32,670 nt of DNA from Mesobacillus zeae. GTDB lineage: Bacteria > Bacillota > Bacilli > Bacillales > Cytobacillaceae. The position numbers and the translations under genes were made by a program. This document shows, one piece after another, positions 9,256 through 16,892 of the stretch. The DNA is taken from positions 1-32,670 of the forward strand of contig NZ_QWVT01000027.1 in NCBI RefSeq assembly GCF_003570705.1, read 5' to 3'. Numbering within the stretch: the stretch's first letter is position 1; each line of letters starts with the position of its first letter. The notes below the pieces were generated by a model. That model did no database searches. It saw nothing but the letters and a program-made list of their open reading frames with translations, and was not told where the DNA came from.

Positions 9256-9438
9256 GTGGTTGTCAGGGAAAAATCGGTTGGAATTTTCGCAGGAGCTAGT
9301 TATCACGATAAAATCGATTGTTGGAGTAACTGGTTGCCACCGCAACTCAACCGATTCAATGAATTTTGCAGTCAACGGTTGTAATGGTAAAATCAATTAC
9401 AATTTTCTGCAGTCAGCGGTTACCACAGCAAAACCGCT
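9242..9438 (+). repeat. Degenerate 40-bp tandem repeats after nuoN (about 5 units)
   Basis: Units begin near 9242, 9283, about 9323 (most diverged), 9363 and 9402, a period of 39-41 bp. Each has an ATTTTCTGCAG-like start (missing in the third), a GTTGTCAC/GGTTGTAATGG-like middle and a GGTAAAATCGATTG-like end. The first unit includes the nuoN stop codon. Conservation is patchy, so an old array. No gene is credible here. Confidence 0.7.
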
Positions 9439-9476
9439 CCTTATCTCTCCAATAACCGGTTATTGGAGAGATAAGG
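9439..9476. repeat. 38-bp perfect palindrome
   Basis: Bases 9439-9457 are the exact reverse complement of 9458-9476, with no loop and centre AACCGGTT; a further G-T pair is possible outside. It follows the 40-bp repeats and has no T run after it. In RNA it would form a long hairpin; in DNA it could be a cruciform or a dimeric-protein site. Confidence 0.85.
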
Positions 9477-9513
9477 GACTATGAAGTAAACTGTTATATT
9501 GAAACAATTGTCT

Positions 9514-9609
9514 TGGTTCCTGGGTATTATGGGAACCAGCCCTAAATCCAGTTCGGGGGAAGGGGATTTAGGGAAGGCATTTTTATTTCTCAGGCTTGGG
9601 AGAAGCCTG
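9514..9609 (+). other. Three successive hairpins in the nuo 3' trailer
   Basis: Perfect stems read directly: TGGTTCC/GGAACCA (9514-9520 with 9532-9538), CCCTAAATCC/GGATTTAGGG (9540-9549 with 9564-9573) and CAGGCTT/AAGCCTG (9591-9597 with 9603-9609). Together with the palindrome before and the terminator after, they make a chain of five stem-loops in about 240 bases. No gene is credible in this stretch. Confidence 0.65.
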
Positions 9610-9643
9610 GGGAATGGTCCAAAAAGGGGTTTTATAGAGAGAG

Positions 9644-9675
9644 GGAGTCCGGCCAAAATGCCGGCTCCTTTTTTT
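9644..9675 (+). terminator. Rho-independent terminator of the nuo operon
   Basis: Stem GGAG-CCGGC with GCCGG-CTCC (9644-9653, one bulged T at 9648, paired with 9660-9668), loop CAAAAT, then seven T residues (9669-9675). This closes the nuo transcript. Confidence 0.88.
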
Positions 9676-9711
9676 CTTGGAAAAATGAAACTTTTGTGCC
9701 GTCTATTCGTC

Positions 9712-9717
9712 TATAAT
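9712..9717 (+). promoter_or_regulatory. Candidate -10 box upstream of ywzB
   Basis: TATAAT at 9712-9717 lies 78 bases before the ywzB start and just after the nuo terminator. No good -35 hexamer is seen at 16-18 bases, so the call rests on the -10 and its position. A short leader hairpin GCCTGT/ACAGGC (9755-9772) follows. Confidence 0.45.
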
Positions 9718-9794
9718 AGCGGGGAAGGAACCTGTCTTTTTCTCGGGCTGAAAGGCCTGTGAAAAAACAGGCAGTGAATGGAAGGGGAAAGAAG

Positions 9795-10052
9795 ATGATT
9801 ACAGAATTTGGCTCAAATGCGCTCCTTGGCATTCTCTCACATCTTGTATTTATTGCAGTTGCATGGTGGGCACTGCAGGCACTGCAGTTTGACCGGCTGC
9901 TGAAACAGAACCGAGTCTTCCAAGCCAGGATCCTATATATTTTTATGTCCATTGCGCTTGGTTCTACCGTGAGCAATTTCTTCCTTGATTACCTTAATAT
10001 GTCCAGGCGGTTGCCTACTATTTTTCAGCTGGTCCTGCCCTCAGTCCTTTAA
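9795..10052 (+). CDS. ywzB: DUF1146 membrane protein, YwzB family
   Basis: An 85-residue membrane protein of unknown function, conserved in Bacillus between the ATP synthase/nuo region and murAA. Two hydrophobic segments are visible (about residues 8-28 and 45-64), and the family-type ending SNFFLDYL...SRRLP is present. I chose ATG 9795 because GAAGGGGAAAG precedes it; an in-frame ATG at 9759 has a hairpin in front and no ribosome-binding site. The C-terminus continues about ten residues past the SRRLP motif, which I cannot judge as normal or extended. The following 293 bases up to ywmB hold no gene I can support. Confidence 0.8.
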   Translation: MITEFGSNALLGILSHLVFIAVAWWALQALQFDRLLKQNRVFQARILYIFMSIALGSTVSNFFLDYLNMSRRLPTIFQLVLPSVL

Positions 10053-10345
10053 GTAATAGGGGTACGGGTTATTATGTTGAAAAATACCTGAGCCCACAAA
10101 AGACGATAATCTGGCTGTTAGGCTGAATTGGTAAAAAATTAGGTCTTCATACATGTTTTCAAACACAGCAATTTTCAGTATGATTGTCTTTGTGTTCATG
10201 TTTGAGTATGTGATACATATTGCAAACTTTTAAAACACCCGGACCAGTTGCCGTAGAATCGATATCTGTCATAAAGTGACGACATTTCCCAAGTATGCTC
10301 CCCACCACCATGGTAAAAATGGTACTAAGGGGAGGCGTTACAGAG

Positions 10346-11089
10346 ATGAAGAAACTTTTACTGTTGGTATCATTTTTTGGCATTATTGGTTTTGTTATGT
10401 TGCAGGCTGGGAATAGGACGACTGTAGCGGACTCGGGACAGGTTTTGCCAAAACTGGCCGAAGTCCTTGGGGACGAACATATTTTGATCAATGGATGGTC
10501 AATATACGCACGGGAAAGAATGGAAGATGTTCAAACACAACAAGATCTAGACAATTTGGTATCTGGTTTGAAAAGTAAGTTACCGGAGTGGACATGGAAG
10601 CAAGAGGAATCTAAGCAGCAAAGAACCTTGACTGCTGTATCTGATTCCACCCGCCATCAGGAAAAACTGAAGATCATAACGACAGACACGGACGGCAGAT
10701 TACATACGTACGTCATGTATGAGGTCAGAGGTCATTCCTGGAATGACAAAACGGAAACATTTTTAAACACGGAAATAAAAAACAGATTATTTGACATTTT
10801 TCGCGAAAAAGCTAAAGTTTTCTCTTGTATAAAGGGTGAACTCAGTGATAAGATGGATACGTCTTTGCCCATTTACATGAAAAGGCTGTTAAAATCATTC
10901 GATGCAGAAGAATTGGAAGCATTAAAAGAGCATTCATTTATTTCTACATCTGCTTTTTCGCCTTTATTCGACACATCCATGACAGATGAACATAAGATGA
11001 ACTTGCAGCTTGGAATAAGGAAAACACAGGATATGGGCGGTAAGACTACTATCGTAGTTGGCACACCCATCATAACGATTGAATATTAA
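10346..11089 (+). CDS. ywmB: YwmB family TATA-box-binding-fold protein, exported
   Basis: A 247-residue protein with an N-terminal hydrophobic signal/anchor (MKKLLLLVSFFGIIGFVML). Its length, its place directly before murAA, and the IREK/GHSWND-type sequence match Bacillus YwmB (DUF1779). The family is annotated for a TATA-box-binding-like fold seen in the structure; its biological role is unknown, and export makes DNA binding unlikely. ATG 10346 is preceded by GGGGAGG at good spacing; upstream in-frame ATG and GTG codons lack this. It is 32 bases from murAA and probably co-transcribed. No firm promoter was found in the upstream 293 bases. Confidence 0.8.
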   Translation: MKKLLLLVSFFGIIGFVMLQAGNRTTVADSGQVLPKLAEVLGDEHILINGWSIYARERMEDVQTQQDLDNLVSGLKSKLPEWTWKQEESKQQRTLTAVSDSTRHQEKLKIITTDTDGRLHTYVMYEVRGHSWNDKTETFLNTEIKNRLFDIFREKAKVFSCIKGELSDKMDTSLPIYMKRLLKSFDAEELEALKEHSFISTSAFSPLFDTSMTDEHKMNLQLGIRKTQDMGGKTTIVVGTPIITIEY

Positions 11090-11121
11090 TATAGAGAAAT
11101 TGGACGCGGAGGGGAATACAC

Positions 11122-12429
11122 TTGGAAAAAATCATCGTCCGCGGCGGAAAAAGGCTGAGCGGCACTGTTAAAGTAGAAGGAGCTAAAAATGCTGTTTTGC
11201 CTGTACTCGCTGCAACATTATTAGCAAGTGATGGAAAAAGCGTTATTCGTGATGTGCCAACTCTCTCCGATGTATATACGATCAACCAGGTTTTACGTTC
11301 TTTAAACGCCGAAGTGGAGTTTAAAAATAATACAGTTGTTGTAGACGCATCAAGAGAGTTAGAAATCGAGGCGCCATTTGAGTACGTTCGCAAAATGCGT
11401 GCTTCAGTACTTGTTATGGGATCACTGCTAGCAAGAAATGGCCGTTCCCGCGTGGCCCTGCCTGGCGGGTGTGCAATTGGATCACGTCCGATTGACCAGC
11501 ATCTAAAAGGCTTTGAAGCAATGGGAGCGACTGTAAAGGTAGGAAACGGCTTTATCGAAGCAGAAGCACTAGACGGGCTGCACGGCGCTAAAATATACCT
11601 GGATTTCCCAAGTGTTGGCGCTACGGAAAATATTATGATGGCGGCTGTACTTGCAAAGGGAATAACAACCCTTGAAAATGCAGCAAAAGAACCGGAAATC
11701 GTCGACCTTGCTAACTTCCTGAACAAAATGGGGGCAAAAGTAAGGGGAGCCGGGACCGGCACCATCCGCATTGAAGGTGTGAACCTGCTGTTCGGAGTGG
11801 AGCACTCAATCATTCCAGACCGCGTTGAAGCTGGTACTTTCATGGTGGCAGCAGCAATCACGGGCGGAAATGTACTCGTTAAGGGGGCAGTTCCAGAGCA
11901 TTTGTCTTCAGTTATTGCGAAAATGGAAGAAATGGGTGTCATCATTGAAGAAGAGGAAGAAGGCTTGCGGGTTATCGGACCTGACAAGATGAAGGCTGTC
12001 GACATCAAGACAATGCCGCATCCAGGCTTCCCGACTGACATGCAGTCACAGATGATGGCATTGCTACTTCGTGCCCAGGGCACCAGCATGATTACCGAAA
12101 CTGTTTTTGAAAATCGTTTCATGCATGTTGAAGAGTTCCGCCGCATGAACGCTGATATCAAGATTGATGGCCGCTCTGTGATCATGAACGGACCATCCGG
12201 CCTCCAGGGGGCAGAAGTGGCAGCAACCGATCTTCGCGCTGCAGCCGCACTGATTCTTACAGGTCTGGTAGCAGACGGAGTCACACGCGTTACGGAACTG
12301 AAGCATCTTGACCGCGGCTATGTTGGTTTCCATGAGAAGCTTGCTGCACTTGGAGCAGACATTGAACGCGTGAAGGAAGCAGACGAAATCTTTGCATCGG
12401 AAAAGTTTGTTTCCGACATGAACGCATAA
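11122..12429 (+). CDS. murAA: UDP-N-acetylglucosamine 1-carboxyvinyltransferase
   Basis: MurA catalyses the first committed step of peptidoglycan synthesis, moving enolpyruvate from phosphoenolpyruvate to UDP-GlcNAc in the cytoplasm. The 435-residue protein has the substrate-binding Lys22-Asn23 in EGAKNAVLP and the fosfomycin-target Cys117 in [15 protein letters not shown], plus [13 protein letters not shown] near residue 305. The start is TTG 11122, behind a strong GCGGAGGGG ribosome-binding site; no in-frame ATG nearby fits. The sequence, including the ending VSDMNA, follows B. subtilis MurAA rather than the paralogue MurAB (MurZ). It lies between ywmB and spoIID as in B. subtilis. Confidence 0.96.
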   Translation: MEKIIVRGGKRLSGTVKVEGAKNAVLPVLAATLLASDGKSVIRDVPTLSDVYTINQVLRSLNAEVEFKNNTVVVDASRELEIEAPFEYVRKMRASVLVMGSLLARNGRSRVALPGGCAIGSRPIDQHLKGFEAMGATVKVGNGFIEAEALDGLHGAKIYLDFPSVGATENIMMAAVLAKGITTLENAAKEPEIVDLANFLNKMGAKVRGAGTGTIRIEGVNLLFGVEHSIIPDRVEAGTFMVAAAITGGNVLVKGAVPEHLSSVIAKMEEMGVIIEEEEEGLRVIGPDKMKAVDIKTMPHPGFPTDMQSQMMALLLRAQGTSMITETVFENRFMHVEEFRRMNADIKIDGRSVIMNGPSGLQGAEVAATDLRAAAALILTGLVADGVTRVTELKHLDRGYVGFHEKLAALGADIERVKEADEIFASEKFVSDMNA

Positions 12430-12543
12430 CGATAATAAAATAAATCACTCCTGAGACCGGAGAATTATGCTGTCCCCAGTATGGTTCTGCGGTTTTTAGT
12501 TTTGGAAAAAAATGTGGGGGCGATTTTATAGGTGGCATAGGAT

Positions 12544-12798
12544 GGTGATTTTTACCGGAAATAGAGAAGGGGGTCCGGGCGAGGCTGGTGAATTTGCAGG
12601 AATCAGAGAAGGGACGCCGGGATGGTGTGGTGATTTTTACCGGAACAGAGAAGGGATTTCGGCCGGGGATGGTGATTTATACCGAGAAATAGAAAAGGGA
12701 GTCCGGGCGAGGCTGGTGAATTTGCAGGAATCAGAGAAGGGACGCTGGGATGGTATGGTAATTTTTACCGGCATCAGAGAAGAGGTTTCGGACGAATA
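12544..12798 (+). repeat. Six 42-44 bp tandem repeats arranged as a duplicated trimer
   Basis: Units start at 12544, 12587, 12629, 12671, 12715 and 12757 (spacings 43, 42, 42, 44, 42). All begin GGTGATTTTTACCGG-like or GGTGAATTTGCAGG-like and contain CAGAGAAGGG. Units 1-3 and 4-6 match in order at 127-128 bp offset, so a three-unit block was duplicated. It fills the murAA-spoIID gap; a 105-residue reading frame across it is only repeat translation. Confidence 0.85.
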
Positions 12799-12802
12799 TT
12801 CT

Positions 12803-12832
12803 GTCATAATTGCTTGTCCTTCTCCATAGGAT
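12803..12832 (+). promoter_or_regulatory. Sigma-E-type promoter of spoIID
   Basis: GTCATAATT (12803-12811) and CATAGGAT (12825-12832) with a 13-base spacer resemble the sigma-E consensus (-35 around ATA, -10 CATAnnnT). The site is 51 bases before the spoIID start. B. subtilis spoIID is a sigma-E gene, which supports the call. Confidence 0.65.
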
Positions 12833-12882
12833 TAATTGAGACGGGATTCTCCGTTTTAATTTTTACAGTGGAGGCTTTATCT

Positions 12883-13911
12883 ATGTTAAAATTCAAACCA
12901 TTAATCGTACTATCCGCCATTCTATTTGCAGTCACTCTACTTGTGCCCTCGGTGTTAGTCCTTCCTTTTACCGAAGAGAAGGCGAACGGAAAGCTGGGGG
13001 AAAAGGCAAAACCGGTGGGTGACCAGGCTGCCTCTGTCCCATCCGCAGATTCTGCTGTGGACGTGACGGTGTTCCGGATGGCAAAGTCCTCGTTGGAAAA
13101 GCTTCCGCTTGATGAATACGTGATTGGAGTTGTAGCAGCAGAAATGCCTGCGGATTTCGAAGTGGAGGCATTGAAGGCACAGGCATTGTCGGCAAGGACA
13201 TATTTTGTCAAGCAGCTGATGAGCCCTGATAAAACGGGTCTCCCTGATGGTGCCCAAGTCTCGGATACGGAGAATCACCAGGTTTTTCGTAACAGAGATG
13301 AGCTGAAACAGCAGTGGGGAGCGGAATATGAATGGAAGATCAAGAAAGTGGCGGATGCCGTGAGAGCGACGGACGGCCAGATTCTAACATACGAGGGTGC
13401 TCCAATTGATGCTACTTTCTTTTCGACAAGCAACGGCTATACTGAGAATTCAGAGGACTATTGGGAGAATTCCTTCCCCTATTTGCGGAGTGTGGAAAGC
13501 CCTTGGGACAAAAAGTCGCCGAAATACACAAGCCAGACGGTCATGCCGCTTAGTGAGTTCGAACGGAAACTTGGTGTCAAGCTTGGCGGGGCTGCGTCCA
13601 TCGGAAGTGTCACTGAACGGACAACCGGCAAGCGGGTCGGAAAGCTGGAAATCGGCGGCAAGACTCTAACCGGAAAAGAAGTAAGGGATAAGCTCGCGTT
13701 AAGGTCGAGCGACTTTACCTGGACGCTGAAAGGCGGCAACGTCATCATCAACACGAAAGGCTTCGGGCATGGAGTCGGAATGAGCCAGTACGGAGCGAAC
13801 GGAATGGCAACAGAAGGCAAGAACTACAAAGACATCGTCCAACACTACTACAAGGGCATCCAAATCTCCTCAGCCGACGCCCTCCTCAACAAGGTGATGG
13901 CGAAGAAATAG
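12883..13911 (+). CDS. spoIID: Stage II sporulation protein D, lytic transglycosylase
   Basis: SpoIID is a mother-cell membrane protein that cleaves peptidoglycan glycan strands and, with SpoIIM and SpoIIP, drives engulfment of the forespore. The 342-residue product has one N-terminal membrane segment (about residues 7-28) and the catalytic region VVAAEMPADFEVEALKAQAL, in which Glu87 matches the catalytic glutamate. NYKDIVQHYYKGI near the end and GFGHGVGMSQYGANGMA are typical of the family. ATG 12883 follows GTGGAGG; longer versions starting at TTG 12814 would begin inside the promoter. The length agrees with B. subtilis SpoIID (343). Confidence 0.95.
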   Translation: MLKFKPLIVLSAILFAVTLLVPSVLVLPFTEEKANGKLGEKAKPVGDQAASVPSADSAVDVTVFRMAKSSLEKLPLDEYVIGVVAAEMPADFEVEALKAQALSARTYFVKQLMSPDKTGLPDGAQVSDTENHQVFRNRDELKQQWGAEYEWKIKKVADAVRATDGQILTYEGAPIDATFFSTSNGYTENSEDYWENSFPYLRSVESPWDKKSPKYTSQTVMPLSEFERKLGVKLGGAASIGSVTERTTGKRVGKLEIGGKTLTGKEVRDKLALRSSDFTWTLKGGNVIINTKGFGHGVGMSQYGANGMATEGKNYKDIVQHYYKGIQISSADALLNKVMAKK

Positions 13912-13921
13912 GGGGGAGGGG

Positions 13922-13977
13922 GCCTGACCCCCGGTGCGGTGAATCGCTAAAGCGTGCCTGACCCCCAGTGCGTTAAT
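13922..13977. repeat. Dispersed GCCTGACCCCC element, two partial copies
   Basis: GCCTGACCCCCGGTGCGGTG and then CTAAAGCGTGCCTGACCCCC-AGTG-CGTTAAT (13947-13977). The second copy recurs almost exactly at 21218-21256 downstream of spoIIID, where a long inverted repeat of the same core is also present. The pattern suggests a REP-like mobile or replicating palindromic element. Confidence 0.7.
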
Positions 13978-13988
13978 GTGATGAAGTG

Positions 13989-14013
13989 AGCCGCTCCTGA
14001 AATGGGAGCGGTT
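13989..14013 (+). terminator. Probable terminator downstream of spoIID
   Basis: Stem AGCCGCTCC with GGAGCGGTT (13989-13997 with 14005-14013, one G-T pair), loop TGAAATG. The following T run is broken (TTCGGCTTAGTTT), so efficiency is uncertain. Confidence 0.5.
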
Positions 14014-14096
14014 CGGCTTAGTTTCTAAGATAAGATTGTTATTAGAATTAGCTTCTTGTTTTACATGAAATCACAAAAATGGATTGTGAATACATC

Positions 14097-14201
14097 TACT
14101 TGGAATATAATTACGTTAATCGGGAATATATTACCTTTAATCGGGAATATCTATTGGCTAATCGGGAATAAATCGGATGTAATCAGGAATATCCTAAATC
14201 A
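14097..14201. repeat. Five 21-bp direct repeats (AATCGGGAATA core)
   Basis: The core AATCGGGAATA is found at 14118, 14139 and 14160, with AATCAGGAATA at 14181 and a diverged copy at 14097, at exactly 21-bp spacing (two helical turns). The region 14014-14393 is otherwise A+T-rich without a gene I can support; an 86-residue frame starting at TTG 14056 is mostly a translation of these repeats. Confidence 0.8.
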
Positions 14202-14394
14202 GGGATTTGAATCACAGGCTAGATGTCGATATGTAATCGGTTACATAATCTCGTTAGTACCTTTAATCCTCTTGACACTTCAGTTGTACTTGAAGAAAGG
14301 CTATTTTTTGAACTGATTTTTTGTTTTTAGCCTTCCTAGAGTAAAGAATCATCTATTTTTCATTACCAAATTAATCATCAACTACCTCTTTACA

Positions 14395-14428
14395 TAAAAA
14401 TCGTCATTATTATCTTAATAATGACGAT
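14395..14428 (-). terminator. Terminator of the NERD gene (minus strand)
   Basis: A perfect 13-bp stem (14400-14412 with 14416-14428), loop of three bases. On the minus strand it is followed by TTTTTATG and lies 46 bases after the NERD gene stop. Confidence 0.8.
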
Positions 14429-14473
14429 GAATTAAAACTCAAAGTATACTTTTTCAATAAAAAACTTCGATAG

Positions 14474-15490
14474 TCACCTATTTATTGGGTGATTTCTAAC
14501 TTGAATTCTCCTTTCTTCCAGTAAAGAGTGGAAATTCAGCGGAGCAAAATAAACTCTTCCTTTATTTATGCCTTGGTGAGGCAGCCCCATGCTTACTAGA
14601 AGGTTGCTGGAAGTCTTAACAGAAGACAAGCACATAAAGTCTCTAAACTCACTATTCGTTATAGTTGGCTTTACAAGGAGAAAGTAATCAAGGAGGGCAT
14701 CGACGTGGGCATGGCTTGAATGATGATGGCAATGTGGGCAAACCCAGAATCTATGCTTTCGCTTCATGTAGAAGGCCGAACAGGCGGGACACTGGATCCC
14801 TTTCCTCAATTCATCATAATGAATATCATAATTTTTTAGAACCTCTGGCTTATGCGGTAAATTTTCCTTCAATAAAAGCCTTGATAACTTCCGCTGCTCC
14901 TTCTCCGTCATGATATCGACGGATGCTGAGCTAAGCACTGTACTCAGCTGTGCCTTCAATTGATCGGCCTTGCAAACCAGCCTTCGGATGCCAGCATCAT
15001 TTGTCTTGATCACCGCGGCCGGGTTGCTGAAGACAAGCTGGGAGATGACAGGCAAGCCGCTAAATCCTCGAGCTGCCAACCAGTCAAGGAACTGGGCATT
15101 CTGCCTCCTCAGCTGCGTCAGTGGGTGCTGATAGCCTTTTTCCGCATTGTTCGCAGTCTGGTAAAACTGTTTCAGTTTTTCGTCAAAATAAAGTGTTCCA
15201 GTGTAATTTTTGACTTCTAAATGGAGAATATATTTGCGGGAAAGAATGAGGTTATCAAGTTGGAAGTGATGGAGGGGGTGGGACAGCCGTAAATCGCGGA
15301 AAATATGATGCTCCTTGTCATCAAGGTACTTTAAATGAAAATCCACTTCCACTTCGCCGTGGTAGCCGGAGTTTATTTTTGAGGTGCTGTTCTCAAGTAT
15401 TGGAATAATAGGATGGTTTTTGGGAAGCCTTCGAGCTAAAGCTTGATTTACATGAATCCGCATTGGTAAAAAACGGGGTTTGGCAATCAT
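14474..15490 (-). CDS. NERD-domain (nuclease-related) protein with C-terminal zinc ribbon
   Basis: A 338-residue protein with an N-terminal NERD domain (about residues 40-150), a predicted PD-(D/E)xK-like nuclease fold. Candidate active-site residues are Glu46 in GEVEVD, Asp79 in QLDN, and Glu92/Lys94 in HLEVKNYTG; the QLRRQ helix follows near residue 126. A four-Cys zinc ribbon lies at Cys234-x2-Cys237 and Cys251-x2-Cys254, followed by a His-rich stretch. I chose ATG 15490 because AGGAGAG sits seven bases before it; ATG 15496 touches that ribosome-binding site. No signal peptide. It stands alone on the minus strand between repeat arrays, in the spoIID-spoIIQ interval. The family's role is unknown (DNA or RNA processing or defence are proposals). 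Domain call sure, function not. Confidence 0.85.
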   Translation of the reverse strand: MIAKPRFLPMRIHVNQALARRLPKNHPIIPILENSTSKINSGYHGEVEVDFHLKYLDDKEHHIFRDLRLSHPLHHFQLDNLILSRKYILHLEVKNYTGTLYFDEKLKQFYQTANNAEKGYQHPLTQLRRQNAQFLDWLAARGFSGLPVISQLVFSNPAAVIKTNDAGIRRLVCKADQLKAQLSTVLSSASVDIMTEKEQRKLSRLLLKENLPHKPEVLKNYDIHYDELRKGIQCPACSAFYMKRKHRFWVCPHCHHHSSHAHVDALLDYFLLVKPTITNSEFRDFMCLSSVKTSSNLLVSMGLPHQGINKGRVYFAPLNFHSLLEERRIQVRNHPINR

Positions 15491-15771
15491 TGGCATCTCT
15501 CCTATCTCTTTTACTCAATAAATACGATAGGAGCTCCCCATAATCCTGCCAAACCGCTGCGCTATTTTTATAAAAGAGAAGAGAAGAAGGCCACTCAGTT
15601 AGAGCCAGCCATCAGTCCTCAAACACCCAAACCCCCACCAAACACCGTTGCAGCCAATTTACCAGGATCATCAGCGCTGCATCAGTCCAGTTGCGGTCAG
15701 TCACCAACAACTTCAGCACTCAGCTGCGGTCCACCCGCCAGCCATGCCCAGTCACACCTCTCTTGCCCACC

Positions 15772-16253
15772 AGCCGAGATATCCCCAGCCCAACCGTTTC
15801 CAGCCAGCCGAGATATCCCCGGCCCAATCGTTTCCACCCATCTGCACCACATAGCCGAGGTATCCCCAGCCCAACCGTTTCCAGCCATCTGCACCACATA
15901 GCCGGTATCCCCGGACCAACCGTCACCATCAAGCGCCCTAGCCAGCCAAGATACCCTCTGCTCAAACCGTCACCATCAAGCGCCCCAGCCAGCCAAGATA
16001 CCCCTGATCAAACTGTTTCCATCAAGCGCCTTAGCCAGCCAAGATACCCTCTGCTCAAACCGTCACCATCAAGCGCCCCAGCCAGCCAAGATACCCCCTG
16101 ATCAAACTGTTTCCATCAAGCGCCCCAGCCAAGATACCCCCTGCTCAAACCGTCACCATCAAGCGCCCCAGCCAGTCAAGATACCCCTGCTCAAACCGTC
16201 ACCATCAAGCGCCCCAGCCAAGATACCCCCTGCTCAAACTGTTTCCATCAAGC
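15772..16253. repeat. Eleven degenerate tandem repeats of 34-47 bp
   Basis: The AGCC(A/G)AGATA(C/T)CC core begins at 15772, 15806, 15853, 15900, 15944, 15991, 16037, 16084, 16127, 16174 and 16216 (mostly 42-47 bp apart). Two unit variants, CTGCTCAAACCGTCACCATC and TGATCAAACTGTTTCCATC, partly alternate, so part of the array looks like a dimer repeat. It is C-rich on this strand. The whole 15497-16316 stretch has no gene I can support; reading frames over it are repeat translations. Confidence 0.85.
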
Positions 16254-16316
16254 AGCCCCGCCCTGCACCAATATCCCGGAATCAACCTAAGGATCAACCC
16301 AACGGCACCGCCCCGC

Positions 16317-16751
16317 CTAACGCATCCTACCAATCTGCGCGACTCTCTCCAGCCATCTTCCAATCGCCGGAAACTTCCCGCTGAAGCGTGCATGGTGCAG
16401 GAAGTGGGAAGCGGCAAGCACTCCAATCACATCTTTCACAAAATCTATTAGTGTTGCCGAGCGGTACGGCATGAAGCTTTGGTGATATTCATCGAGAAGG
16501 CCATAAAGGATACTGATGCCCATGAATGCGAAGCTCCACAATGGCTTGAATCCGCGGAAAGTCAGCGCCGCGAGGAACAGCAGAATGTAGAGTATCCCGA
16601 ATTCCACGAGGTGCAGGGACTCTTTGAAGTATCGGTCGATGCTGTGGTCCGACAGCTCAATGACCGCCGTGTCTGGCAGGCTAGACATAATCCAGATAGC
16701 CGCCATATATATCGGCGGCAAAAATCTTAACATCCATACTGCAATTTTCAT
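16317..16751 (-). CDS. VanZ-like family membrane protein
   Basis: A 144-residue protein with four predicted membrane segments and the VanZ-family signature YGLLDEYHQSFMPYRSATLI-DFVKDVIG near residues 90-118, together with the conserved EFGILY at about residue 50. VanZ gives low-level teicoplanin resistance in enterococci by an unknown mechanism; most chromosomal relatives have no assigned function. The start at 16751 (MKIAVWML) has GGGG nine bases upstream; ATG 16766 would add five residues. The frame stays open far upstream to 17270, but that part is antisense to spoIIQ. It is divergent from spoIIQ, which begins 141 bases away. Confidence 0.85.
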   Translation of the reverse strand: MKIAVWMLRFLPPIYMAAIWIMSSLPDTAVIELSDHSIDRYFKESLHLVEFGILYILLFLAALTFRGFKPLWSFAFMGISILYGLLDEYHQSFMPYRSATLIDFVKDVIGVLAASHFLHHARFSGKFPAIGRWLERVAQIGRMR

Positions 16752-16844
16752 GATAAAAATCCCCATTTCGTAAAAAGTGATGCCAAAATGAATAAAATAA
16801 ACCGCTTTGTCGAAAGATAAGCAGTAAAAAATTTTTGGCTCTAT

Positions 16845-16874
16845 GTATATATTGTTTTCTATCTGTTCAGACTG
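16845..16874 (+). promoter_or_regulatory. Sigma-F promoter of spoIIQ
   Basis: GTATA (16845-16849), a 15-base spacer and GTTCAGACTG (16865-16874) fit the forespore sigma-F consensus (GyATA, 15, GGnnAnAnTr) with one mismatch. It lies 18 bases before the spoIIQ ATG. In B. subtilis spoIIQ is under sigma-F. Confidence 0.75.
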
Positions 16875-16892
16875 GTTGCTGAGGTGATGAAA

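Noticed and set aside
9499-9762. 87-residue frame in the nuo trailer
   Set aside because: It spans the hairpins and the terminator and has no ribosome-binding site.
12512-12829. 105-residue plus-strand reading frame between murAA and spoIID
   Set aside because: It is a translation of the 42-44 bp repeats (recurring FTGNREG/AGIREG wording); no ribosome-binding site or family.
14056-14316. 86-residue frame starting TTG with LIGNI repeats
   Set aside because: Its repeats are the 21-bp DNA repeats read in frame; no ribosome-binding site, and A+T-rich composition makes open frames cheap.
15648-16101. Proline/serine-rich plus-strand frames and Trp/Gly-rich minus-strand frames in the large array
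   Set aside because: Several frames on both strands stay open because the repeat unit lacks stops; none has a start signal.
15772-16253. CRISPR array
   Set aside because: The whole unit recurs, with no unique spacers between conserved repeats, units are degenerate and no cas gene is present.
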